Shown here piece after piece: positions 1-5,999 of a stretch of 7,653 nt of DNA. The translations under genes and the position numbers were made by a program. Location: NCBI GenBank assembly GCA_003541985.1, contig DPLM01000388.1:1-7653 (forward strand), read 5' to 3'. Under the pieces are notes generated by a model. The model made no database searches. It was not told the origin of the DNA and was given only the letters and a program-made list of their open reading frames with translations. This DNA is from Deltaproteobacteria bacterium. Lineage in GTDB: Bacteria; SAR324; NAC60-12. Position 1 is the stretch's first letter. Each line of letters begins with the position of its first letter.

Positions 1-309
1 GCTTCCCTGTGCCCATGGGACGTTATGTCAACCTATTCGTGAGAAGCCAAGCCCTCGACTACGTTAACAACTGCATCAGTTTAGTTGGAGACCCCTTTTT
101 GAATTTCTAGATTGAAACCAGGCCAGGCCGTATTGAGTTTCGATAAAATGCCTTCATGAAAAGCATCAAAACCGATGTAGACGCCCGGCAAGGCACGATT
201 CCCATTAGCAGTGGTTTTGCACTCCGGATGATAGGTTACTTCCTAACGCTTCCATGCCTACTTGTACATTGGAGGCATAACCTCCTAAGACAATTTTTCC
301 AGCCATCAT
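1..309 (-). pseudogene. Broken, unrecognised minus-strand gene, running off the left edge
   Basis: Reading down from tandem ATG codons (309 and 306) gives MMAGKIVLGGYASNVQVG followed by MEALG at about 241. The sense then moves to another frame at about 239-241 and continues as VTYHPECKTTANGNRALPGV and YIGFDAFHEGILSKLNTAWP to a TAA at 83-81. Past that stop, in the same frame, the sequence still looks like protein (TDAVVNVVEGLASHE), meets a TAG at 35-33, and goes on as VDITSHGHREA to the edge. One frameshift and two in-frame stops in 309 bases, with coding-like composition on both sides of each lesion, indicate a decayed gene rather than chance. I do not recognise the family. Upstream of the ATG is only a weak GAAAG in place of a Shine-Dalgarno. 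It could also be two or three short real ORFs, which I think less likely. Confidence 0.55.
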
Positions 310-660
310 CTTTCAATTTCTGATTGGAAAACAAGCGTTTGTTTTTATTTCAAAAACACATCAAACCTGGACCCCTTTTCATCAGGGGCTCTGAAAACTA
401 AATGAAAAGCGTGACAATCTTTATTGATATCCATCTGAATTTACTGAAGAAAAGGTTTTAATTGCTTAGGAAGAGTGAAACACCAACGTGCTGCTCACTG
501 CTTTGAACATTACGATCCACTCAAAGTGTAGAAGATCAATCAGAAGGTAGGAAAAAGATAAATAGTCTTTATAAAATTTGGAAAGTTTCTGAATCTTCTG
601 TTTTAGCTGAAAAGCTTTCAGAAAGAAGTCAGTGTATGAATAGAATTAGAAATTTATGGA
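310..660. other. Spacer with no recognisable gene
   Basis: This AT-rich stretch has stops in all frames and I see no convincing gene. It lies between the start of the broken gene on its left and the 3' end of the small membrane-protein gene on its right, both on the minus strand. It contains two short hairpins: CCCCT/AGGGG with a 7-base loop at 372-388, and CTGAAA/TTTCAG with a 3-base loop at 607-621. Neither has a good T-tract. The second could loosely serve the end of the minus-strand gene at 661, but this is not established. A 19-codon ORF starting at 402 has no further support. Confidence 0.5.
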
Positions 661-888
661 TCAAAAAGCTATGTAGTTTATAAACAATACTGCTTGAAAG
701 ATGAGAAAACCTAGTACACCGAAGATGCCGAGCAGTAGTCCGATTGCTCCAAGAAACTCAAAGCGTGGAGGTTTGCGTTTCCGTTGGTTTGGAGTGGGTT
801 CCTTCGGCCCAAAATGATCAAAATCTCCTTGGCGTATCTCCACCAAATTTTGGATTTCTTTCAATCGAAGCAATAAATTGCGATACAT
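661..888 (-). CDS. Small single-pass membrane protein, hypothetical
   Basis: The ORF encodes 75 residues from an ATG at 888. Residues 1-20 are amphipathic and helix-prone (RNLLLRLKEIQNLVEIRQ). Residues 28-42 are rich in proline and basic residues (PKEPTPNQRKRKPPR). Residues 46-75 are strongly hydrophobic and form one membrane helix reaching almost to the C-terminus. Under the positive-inside rule, the basic stretch before the helix predicts a cytoplasmic N-terminus (N-in, C-out). This ordered layout argues for a real gene. Against it, there is no clear Shine-Dalgarno (the bases before the ATG are AATATTTTTAATT) and no family is recognised. It stands alone on its strand, apart from the decayed gene further left. 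A chance hydrophobic ORF cannot be ruled out. Confidence 0.45.
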   Translation of the reverse strand: MYRNLLLRLKEIQNLVEIRQGDFDHFGPKEPTPNQRKRKPPRFEFLGAIGLLLGIFGVLGFLIFQAVLFINYIAF

Positions 889-1109
889 AATTAAAAATAT
901 TGGGGACGATTTGCTACATGCACTTAATTACCTTGGAATGATTTTGTTGAGGCTTCAATTAAAAATTTAAAGCCTTGTTTCTCATTCAGTTTAACCTAAC
1001 TCCCATTGTTGTACACAGCATTTTCAAAATTTGGACGCAAGCTTTACACAAAGGTAATGGATTGAACGGACTAGTAGGGGAGAAATCTGTAGAGAAAATT
1101 TTGTCTAGA

Positions 1110-1136
1110 CTAGGGATCCAGATGGTTGGATCCCAG
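1110..1136. repeat. Inverted repeat / hairpin with GGGATCC arms
   Basis: GGGATCC at 1113-1119 and GGATCCC at 1128-1134 are perfect reverse complements around an 8-base loop (AGATGGTT). If one A is bulged at 1112, the stem extends to nine pairs with flanking CT and AG. No T-tract follows on either strand, so it is not a typical intrinsic terminator. It may be a binding site, a terminator remnant or chance; no function can be assigned. Confidence 0.5.
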
Positions 1137-1143
1137 ATTGAAA

Positions 1144-1308
1144 CTAGCGCGGACATGGCGCAATTGGAGCCATTGTGGAATATTTAGAATATGTTGGCTT
1201 GACGCTACCCAATTTCCTGATGTTCATTCTTGGCGTCTGCAGATCATCATACTTGATGCCTTGATCCCGTAAGAAAGCTTCTTTTGTAGCCCAGCGCAAA
1301 TGTCGCTT
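1144..1308 (-). pseudogene. Possible coding remnant, minus strand
   Basis: A minus-strand frame open from 1308 to a TAG at 1146-1144 reads 54 codons of protein-like sequence, including LRWATKEAFLRDQGIKYDDL and QTPRMNIRKLGSVKPTYSKY. It has mixed charged and hydrophobic residues and no low-complexity bias. It has no ATG near its start: a TGA lies just upstream at 1311-1309, and the first possible initiator is a TTG at 1299. An ATG in another frame at 1312-1310 runs into the same DNA for only 17 codons. The pattern fits the tail of a gene whose start has been lost by frameshift. No family is recognised, and chance is a real alternative. Confidence 0.25.
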
Positions 1309-1364
1309 TCATTTTATTCGTTTTTGGAAGCTATTCGTACACATTGAAACTACAACACAAAAGA

Positions 1365-1616
1365 ATGTGCCCACCCCAGTTAACGCCCAAGCAAACAGAT
1401 CGAATTATCTACCTTGCGTGGCAGGATCGGATCACTTTTGAGGAAATTAAGAAAGAGACTGGTCTCTCCGAGTCTGATGTCATCAAGGTGATGCGGAGAT
1501 CGTTGAAACCCTCTTCCTTCAGACTTTGGAGAAAGCGTGTATCTGGAAGAACGACTAAACATCAGAAGCTGAATTTGGAGAGAAGAAACTCTGCTCCGTC
1601 TGAGGAAATTGAATGA
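1365..1616 (+). CDS. TIGR03643 / DUF2805 family protein
   Basis: This small basic protein has 83 residues from the ATG at 1365. It matches my recollection of the TIGR03643/DUF2805 family over nearly its full length: LTPKQTDRIIYLAWQDRITF, then EEIKKETGLSESDVIKVMRR, then the family hallmark LKPSSFRLWRKRVSGRTTKH. The middle part has the look of a helix-turn-helix (FEEIKKETGLSESDVIKVMR), so nucleic-acid binding is plausible, but the family function is not established. Members often sit near cryptochrome/photolyase-like genes (from memory); none is visible here. A TTG at 1344 would add seven residues (LKLQHKR). I prefer the ATG because family members usually begin just before the conserved LTP/LSP segment. 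Neither start has a good Shine-Dalgarno, the nearest being GGAAG at 1326-1330. The C-terminal 15 or so residues are polar and variable. The stop overlaps an ATG (ATGA at 1613-1616). Confidence 0.85.
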   Translation: MCPPQLTPKQTDRIIYLAWQDRITFEEIKKETGLSESDVIKVMRRSLKPSSFRLWRKRVSGRTTKHQKLNLERRNSAPSEEIE

Positions 1617-1705
1617 ACGAATTAATTAAGCAATTGTTTGGTCAGTGCTGGCAAGTGGTCAGTAGCCAGTCTTGCAAGGTCCCAATCGAAAGATGGGTTG
1701 TTTAA
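1613..1705 (+). pseudogene. Short ORF overlapping the DUF2805 stop; possible gene remnant
   Basis: An ATGA junction (1613-1616) joins the end of the DUF2805 gene to a 30-codon frame, MNELIKQLFGQCWQVVSSQS and ten more residues, ending at TAA. A four-base overlap is typical of translational coupling. Beyond it the protein-like sense seems to move to the next frame, which reads KDGLFKQAGLAEENRRYNQD before a TGA at about 1770. A frameshifted remnant of a coupled downstream gene is one reading; a chance ATGA is the other. No family is recognised. Confidence 0.2.
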
Positions 1706-2286
1706 GCAGGCGGGGCTGGCAGAAGAAAATAGACGATATAATCAGGATTTTTTGCCCAAAAATGTTTCCTGATTCTGCAGACTTCATATCCTCGACAATC
1801 AGGACCCGCCCACACTTTTTTGATAGCCATATTCTAGAAAAAAGATTCTGTAATCCTCTCTGGTTTTTTTATATTGCCCATTTTCAATTGCTCTTTTTCA
1901 GCGCTCGTAGCTTTTTGTTAGTTTGATACTAGCGATGATTTCTATTCTGATCCATGCGAGACGTGTAACTGAGGTGCTAACTTACGTTAGTTGAAATGTA
2001 AAATAACGATATCAACCAGATGGTAGTCATGAACTAAGTAGTCTTTTGGAGCGTTCTAGCTTTGGTAAGTTGCTTAAAAAGGATCGTGGTGACGCTAGAT
2101 ATATTAGAAAAGAAACTGTCTGAACGGAAAAAGGAACTGTTGAATTTATAAAAAACTACCCTATGTTTAGAGCATTCTTGAATTGATCGTCTTAATTAGA
2201 AACTGTAACCAAGGCCAAATAGTAATAGGTTACCAACGGATTAGATTTGTACTCTAGAACTAATATAAATAAACAAAGGACAGCAC
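1706..2286. other. Long spacer with only interrupted frames
   Basis: No intact gene is supported. A forward frame at 1672-1926 is open, but its composition (many F, W, C, S and R) suggests chance. The 1760-1920 part is T-rich on the plus strand. At 2007-2183 a forward frame reads protein-like sequence interrupted by one stop (listed separately). The last 20 bases carry the Shine-Dalgarno AGGA (2277-2280) of the fusion gene. TATAAA at 2264-2269 could be a -10 box, but no good -35 sits 17 bases upstream, so I do not call a promoter. Confidence 0.5.
2007..2186 (+). pseudogene. Possible degraded small coding region
   Basis: After a TAA at 2004-2006 the frame reads 38 codons, including SHELSSLLERSSFGKLLKKD and RGDARYIRKETV, to a TGA at 2121-2123. 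It then reads a further 20 codons, TEKGTVEFIKNYPMFRAFLN, to a TGA at 2184-2186. The charge pattern and amphipathic character persist across the internal stop, which suggests a broken gene. There is no start codon with a Shine-Dalgarno and no family match. The evidence is weak, since two adjacent open stretches of this length can arise by chance. Confidence 0.22.
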
Positions 2287-4299
2287 ATGAAGACGGTTCA
2301 GTGGGGCATTATCGGTCCCGGTTCAATTGCGGCTAATTTTGCACAAGGCTTGGCGGAATGTGATCACGGAACATTATATGCCATAGCTAGCCGTGATGAA
2401 AAACGCTGCCAGACCTTCGGAGAGCGCTTTTCGGTACCATCAGAAGGTTGGTTTAGGAGTTACGATGACCTCTTGGCATCACCCTTGGTCGAGGCTGTCT
2501 ACATCGCCACACCTCATCCGTTTCATGCAGAGTTGGCCATTCGGGCTCTTCGAGCTGGTAAGCACGTTGTAGTTGAAAAGCCAGCCGGTTTGATTCCTGG
2601 AGAGGTCGTCGCAATGACCGAGGTTGCCGAGGAGACAGGGCTCTTCTTCATGGAAGGCTTCATGTACCGCTGTCATCCCCAGATTGAGCGACTAGTAGAA
2701 TTGATTGGTGGGGGTGAGATCGGGAAGGTCCAGCATATTGAGGCGAGTTTTGGTTTTGCTTCAACTTATAATCCTACATCACGCCTAGATAGGCCAGATC
2801 TGGCTGGGGGAGCGATTCTCGACGTAGGTGTCTATCCGGTTTCCTTTGCTCGATTAGTTGCTGGGGCCGCCCAAGGGTTGCTGTTTGCGGAACCACTTGA
2901 GATCCAGGGGATCGGTTCTCTTGGTCCAATGGGCGTTGACGAAACGGCCTACGCGCTCTTAAAGTTTGATCAAGACATCACTGCCAGTTGCGCTACATCA
3001 ATTCGAAGAGCCATGGACAATTCGGCAACCGTGATCGGTAGTAAGGGACGTATCCATCTACCGAATCCCTGGATACCCGGACGTGATGGGGGTCCTTCGG
3101 ATGCTATTATTGAGATTGAAATAGCTGGGGAGAAGCGTGTTGAGCAGTTTAAGGATCCTCAGATTCTCTTTGCTCATGAAGCTGAACTAGCCAGCCGTGC
3201 CATCCTTGAAGGGCTATCAGAAGCCCCAAGCCCAGCACCAAGTCTATCAGATAGTGTGGGTAATGCTCGTGTCATTGCAACATGGCGGGAAGCTACAGGT
3301 TATAAACTCCTTGGAGAAAGCCCTTCGCATATTCGAAGCCTAAACGGTACTCTGCCGTCGAATCTTCCTGCGATTCCACGTGTCGGGGTTCCTGGTATGA
3401 CAGGGGAAATCAGTGCCTTGATCATGGGCTGTGACAACCGAGACACTCTTGACGAGGGTGCAATCGTCTGGGACGCTTGGTGGGAAGCTGGTGGAAATGG
3501 TTTTGATACTGGTTTCATCTATGGAGGTGGTGTCCACGAAACAGTGCTGGGACAATGGATGGCGGCCCGTGGGATCACGAAGGAAGCTCGTGTCATTGTC
3601 AAAGGTGTGCACAGTCCATACTGCCTGCCAGATGTGATTGCAACCCAGCTGTCCATTTCCCTGGAGCGCTTACAGATTGAACGGGCCCCTATCTATATCA
3701 TGCATCGAGACAATCCTGATGTGCCTGTGAGTGAGTTCGTGGACGCTCTGAATGCTCTCTACGCCAAGGGGTTGATTGAGACCTTTGGTGGTTCAAACTG
3801 GTCAGTGGCGCGCTTCAAAGAAGCCAACGCTTATGCCTCTTCAAAGGGGCTGCAGCCACTGAAAATCCTGAATAACAACCTATCACTTGCAGTGATGGAA
3901 AAACCAGTCTGGGATGGCTGCATCACCTCCAATACGTCGGAGATGCTAAGTTTTTTGAGGGAAACTGGCACGACACACCTGTCCTGGTCTTCTCAGGCAA
4001 GAGGTTATTTTCTACAACCGGGTCAAGGCACCACCTTGTCACCAGACACAACCGGAGATGCTTGTTTCTCCTCCGAAGCAAACGCAGAGCGTCGGAGGCG
4101 TGCAACTCAACTTGCAGGGGAGCGCGGAGTAAAGGCCCAAAACATTGCGACAGCCTGGGTGTTGGGCCAGCCGTTCCCGTCACTTGCGCTCATTGGGCCC
4201 CGCAGCCCTAGTGAGATTGCCACGACCTTGCCGGCGATGACAGTGTTCCTAAGTACCGCAGAAATTTCCTGGTTGAATCTGGAGACTAGTGGGCGCTAG
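2287..4299 (+). CDS. Fused Gfo/Idh/MocA oxidoreductase and aldo/keto reductase
   Basis: This 670-residue protein joins two NAD(P)-dependent oxidoreductases. Residues 1 to about 345 form a Gfo/Idh/MocA dehydrogenase: a Rossmann fold with GIIGPGSIA (7-15), the EKP motif (E97-K98-P99) with its catalytic-type lysine, and GGAILDVGVYP (174-184), which places it near the dihydrodiol/NDP-sugar dehydrogenase branch. A linker rich in S and P follows. Residues of about 365-670 form an aldo/keto reductase barrel with the whole expected tetrad: D407 and Y412 (FDTGFIYGG), K439 (VIVKG) and H473 (IYIMHRD). It also has the SNW segment (503-505), SSQARGYF (568-575, where other AKRs have SPLARG) and a cofactor-phosphate loop, LIGPRSPSEI (635-644). 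Both halves are near full length and look active. The likely substrates are sugars, polyols or their keto forms, acted on in the cytoplasm, with cofactor cycling between the halves possible (inference). The start is set by AGGA at 2277-2280, six bases before the ATG. By eye the gene is GC-richer than its flanks. It stands alone, with long spacers on both sides. Confidence 0.93.
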   Translation: MKTVQWGIIGPGSIAANFAQGLAECDHGTLYAIASRDEKRCQTFGERFSVPSEGWFRSYDDLLASPLVEAVYIATPHPFHAELAIRALRAGKHVVVEKPAGLIPGEVVAMTEVAEETGLFFMEGFMYRCHPQIERLVELIGGGEIGKVQHIEASFGFASTYNPTSRLDRPDLAGGAILDVGVYPVSFARLVAGAAQGLLFAEPLEIQGIGSLGPMGVDETAYALLKFDQDITASCATSIRRAMDNSATVIGSKGRIHLPNPWIPGRDGGPSDAIIEIEIAGEKRVEQFKDPQILFAHEAELASRAILEGLSEAPSPAPSLSDSVGNARVIATWREATGYKLLGESPSHIRSLNGTLPSNLPAIPRVGVPGMTGEISALIMGCDNRDTLDEGAIVWDAWWEAGGNGFDTGFIYGGGVHETVLGQWMAARGITKEARVIVKGVHSPYCLPDVIATQLSISLERLQIERAPIYIMHRDNPDVPVSEFVDALNALYAKGLIETFGGSNWSVARFKEANAYASSKGLQPLKILNNNLSLAVMEKPVWDGCITSNTSEMLSFLRETGTTHLSWSSQARGYFLQPGQGTTLSPDTTGDACFSSEANAERRRRATQLAGERGVKAQNIATAWVLGQPFPSLALIGPRSPSEIATTLPAMTVFLSTAEISWLNLETSGR

Positions 4300-4520
4300 G
4301 AGCTGCAGAGAGCAGTGAGCCATCCGACAATCTTATGATATTCCTTGAAAAGGAGGATGAGTAGCCTCAATGTAGGGTGCTTCCGGAGACTTGAATAAAG
4401 AGGTTGTCTGAACCCCGTAAGGGGCATCGCAGCAAGTGGAGGATTGTTGTTGATTGGCCCGGGAGATCCGAGCATGAAAGCATAAACCATTAGCAATAAT
4501 GTTATCCATTTATCTGCGCG
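4296..4520 (-). pseudogene. Possible N-terminal remnant of a LysE-type transporter
   Basis: On the minus strand one frame reads DKWITLLLMVYAFMLGSPGP from about 4518, then INN and LAAMPLTGFRQPLYSSLR, a basic stretch, and LRLLILLF before a TAG at 4298-4296. A first hydrophobic helix ending in SPGP, followed by a segment with GFR, resembles the N-terminus of LysE/RhtB amino-acid exporters (PGPN motif, then GFR). The rest of that roughly 200-residue family is absent, and there is no ATG with a Shine-Dalgarno at the expected start. This is a tentative call from memory of the motif; a chance open frame opposite a spacer is a serious alternative. Confidence 0.2.
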
Positions 4521-4881
4521 ACGCAGGTGGTGCTCAGAACATGGCTTGACTTATTTGGTTTCAGACAAAACGAGATTTTTTAATAGATAGCCGGTCTTTG
4601 AAGTAGACTACTCAGTACTGCCAGAGAAATGAAGATTACGCTAACTTAGGCGGTTCATATTGCAATGTTTTGTTTGGTTTTATCTATTTATCTATACCGC
4701 ATCTTAGCTCTTTGGAACTGGTAATTTTGCGCAAAGCAAATGTCCTCACAAACCTATCAAGCATTTCAAAGAACTAGAATGGTGATGGAGGGAGACATGG
4801 AAAGGAAACTGATGGGGTAGGCAGTGGGTTAGTTTTGTCCTTGGGAATTAACTTAACAATCCCGATTGGAGGTAAAGGCAA
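4300..4881. other. Long spacer before the SnoaL-like gene
   Basis: No intact gene is supported here. The minus strand at 4296-4530 has a hydrophobic, possibly degraded coding stretch (listed separately). A CCCC-GTAA-GGGG hairpin lies at 4413-4424; as RNA its loop would be a GNRA-type tetraloop, but the stem is only four pairs. The sequence from 4550 is AT-rich, with a short tandem repeat at 4681-4696 and a small palindrome, AGTAGACTACT, near 4602. The end of the spacer holds GGAGG (4868-4872), the Shine-Dalgarno of the next gene. I see no clear terminator for the fusion gene and no clear promoter. Confidence 0.5.
4681..4696. repeat. Short tandem repeat, two 8-base units
   Basis: TATCTATT at 4681-4688 is followed directly by TATCTATA at 4689-4696, two units differing only at the last base. 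It lies in the AT-rich spacer upstream of the SnoaL-like gene. It may be chance or a slippage product; no function is implied. Confidence 0.4.
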
Positions 4882-5256
4882 ATGTCGAAAGGAGAAGCAT
4901 TCGATAAGGCATGGCGACGAGCTATTCAGCAAGGGGATTTTGCTTTGTATGATGAAATCGTGCACCCAGATTATGAGTCAGTGAATCATGGTGTGAAGTT
5001 AGACAAAAACATGAGCAAACGTGTTTTATTGAAACGCAAAGGGAAGGTTGTCATGGGTCCTTATCAAGTTCTCTATGAAAATCATGAGTTCTTGTGCATT
5101 CAGAGGTACTCAAGAGTCAACAAATATGTATTCATCTCCATGCTCTCCGGCGTGAGTTATAAGTTGGGGAAGGTGATTAGCCAACAAACCATGCGAGAAC
5201 AGTTGGATTATGATCCAAGTGAAGGGCAGGATTGGAGTTGGGAAGATTACGAGTAA
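4882..5256 (+). CDS. NTF2/SnoaL-like fold protein, hypothetical
   Basis: This 124-residue protein has the usual length and opening of the NTF2/SnoaL-like superfamily: an N-terminal helix with KAWRRAIQQGDFALYDEIVH (about 9-28), then PDYESVNHGVKL. This resembles the "ai..gD...l..lf.pDy.." pattern of such proteins. The middle and end alternate in short strands (KVVMGPYQVLYENHEFLCIQ, YVFISMLSGVSYKLGKVIS), and the tail is acidic (WSWEDYE). These small cone-shaped folds act as ketosteroid-isomerase-like enzymes or as ligand-binding and protein-interaction domains. The reaction cannot be told from sequence, and no catalytic Asp/His pair can be assigned with confidence. GGAGG at 4868-4872 lies nine bases before the ATG, a strong ribosome site. 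The stop overlaps the first possible start of the pentapeptide gene (TAATG at 5254-5258), so the two are probably co-transcribed and translationally coupled. There is no signal peptide, so it is probably cytoplasmic. Confidence 0.75.
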   Translation: MSKGEAFDKAWRRAIQQGDFALYDEIVHPDYESVNHGVKLDKNMSKRVLLKRKGKVVMGPYQVLYENHEFLCIQRYSRVNKYVFISMLSGVSYKLGKVISQQTMREQLDYDPSEGQDWSWEDYE

Positions 5257-5270
5257 TGGCGTGTGAAACT

Positions 5271-5708
5271 ATGAATAAATGTATCTTGCTATCGCTAATC
5301 TTTGTAATACTTGGTTCACAGGTTTTTGGATATGACGAGGAAGACTTGGACAAGTTTTTGAGGACGAATCAATGTGAAAATTGTGATCTTGCTCTGGTGG
5401 ACCTAAAAGACATGAATTTAAGCAAAGCTAATTTGAGAGAAGCTGATCTGTTCGGGGCCAAGCTGAGCAGAGCCGACCTGAGAGAAGCCGAGCTTGTCGA
5501 AGTGAACTTGATAGAAGCCGATTTGAGTCAAACGAATTTGATAAATGCCAACCTGATTGGGACTGATCTGTGGGGGGCTATTCTCATCGGGGCTGATCTG
5601 CGAGGTGCAAAACTAAACGGAGCTGTTCTGGACTATGCCGACCTTGAGCAGGCCAAATTTTGTAATACCGCAATGTCGGATGGATCGATCAGAAACGATG
5701 ACTGCTAG
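5271..5708 (+). CDS. Exported pentapeptide-repeat protein
   Basis: From the ATG at 5271 the protein has 145 residues. Residues 1-20 are a Sec-type signal peptide (MNKC, hydrophobic core ILLSLIFVILG, then SQVFG) with cleavage likely before YDEED; there is no clear lipobox. Residues 38-132 are 19 consecutive A(D/N)LXX-type pentapeptides without a break (ANLRE, ADLFG, ADLRE, ADLSQ, ADLRG and so on), with L or F at the centre of each. They predict a right-handed square beta-helix. Two cysteines before the helix (C35, C38: QCENCDL) and two at its end (C131 in AKFCN, C145 at the C-terminus) frame it and could form disulfides in the periplasm; this CxxC...FCNT...C layout is common in exported pentapeptide proteins (from memory). 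The molecular role is unknown. Another start, the ATG at 5256, shares bases with the stop of the SnoaL-like gene and would add five residues (MACET). I prefer 5271 because it gives a compact signal peptide, but coupling makes 5256 plausible. Confidence 0.88.
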   Translation: MNKCILLSLIFVILGSQVFGYDEEDLDKFLRTNQCENCDLALVDLKDMNLSKANLREADLFGAKLSRADLREAELVEVNLIEADLSQTNLINANLIGTDLWGAILIGADLRGAKLNGAVLDYADLEQAKFCNTAMSDGSIRNDDC

Positions 5709-5737
5709 TTCCAAAAATCGATAAGCCTGAATTACTG

Positions 5738-5941
5738 ATGCAGAAGAATCCTGATTCATCTAAATACCTTGAACTTCCAAACTCTAGAGCCTATCAGCGT
5801 CATCGCTTTGTGGATATCCAGCACGGACGTACCTTTGTTGATCGACACTTCTATCGAGTTTTGCTTGAATCGATGGTCAATGATCTCTATGACCCAAAAC
5901 GAAAGCAGCTCAAATTATTGCAGGAAGCTTGGCTAGCCTAA
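5738..5941 (+). CDS. Small hypothetical protein, 67 residues
   Basis: The ORF from the ATG at 5738 encodes a basic protein with balanced composition. Its middle is notable for aromatic, histidine and arginine residues (AYQRHRFVDIQHGRTFVDRH), and its C-terminal half is probably helical (RVLLESMVNDLYDPKRKQLK). The composition looks like real protein, and the ORF lies between two genes on the same strand, 29 bases after the pentapeptide gene and 58 before the SDR. However, no Shine-Dalgarno precedes the ATG (AAGCCTGAATTACTG), and I recognise no family. The frame is open back to a TGA at 5699-5701, so it may be the surviving end of a longer gene. There is no signal peptide or membrane helix. Confidence 0.4.
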   Translation: MQKNPDSSKYLELPNSRAYQRHRFVDIQHGRTFVDRHFYRVLLESMVNDLYDPKRKQLKLLQEAWLA

Positions 5942-5988
5942 GAAATTTCTGAAGTTAATGATTTTGAAGAACCCTAAAGAATTTAAAA

Positions 5989-5993
5989 AAGGA
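5989..5993 (+). promoter_or_regulatory. Ribosome-binding site deciding the SDR start
   Basis: AAGGA at 5989-5993 lies six bases before the ATG at 6000. It favours that start over the in-frame ATG at 5958, which has no such site and would add 14 polar residues ahead of the Rossmann fold. Confidence 0.65.
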
Positions 5994-5999
5994 AAAATA

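Larger units (their letters stand above)
889..1364. other. Spacer without an intact gene
   Basis: No intact gene is supported here. A forward frame beginning with TTG at 975 stays open for 70 codons, but it lacks a Shine-Dalgarno, has a composition unlike protein, and overlaps a more protein-like minus-strand frame (1144-1308, listed separately). The most structured element is the GGGATCC inverted repeat at 1113-1134. The last bases before the DUF2805 gene contain GGAAG (1326-1330), but this is 13 bases from the TTG at 1344 and still farther from the ATG at 1365. Confidence 0.5.

Noticed and set aside
975..1187. Forward 70-codon frame starting with TTG
   Set aside because: It has no Shine-Dalgarno and no recognised motif, its composition is unlike protein, and it overlaps the GGGATCC hairpin and a more protein-like minus-strand frame.
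1690..1830. Minus-strand reading with VLIVEDMKSAE, suggestive of a response-regulator start
   Set aside because: The resemblance is limited to a few residues, the following sequence does not continue as a receiver domain, and there is no start codon or ribosome site.
1672..1926. Forward 84-codon frame
   Set aside because: It starts with TTG without a ribosome site; the residues are rich in F, W, C, R and S, as expected of a T-rich spacer read by chance. Neighbouring frames look as protein-like over parts of it.
2241..2269. Promoter for the fusion gene (TTAGAT, 17 bases, TATAAA)
   Set aside because: The -10 candidate is good, but the -35 matches the consensus at only two of six positions, and AT-rich spacers give such hits often.
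4413..4424. CCCC-GTAA-GGGG as a terminator or structured RNA
   Set aside because: The stem has only four pairs, there is no T-tract on either strand, and no pairing surrounds it. It is more than 100 bases past the fusion-gene stop.
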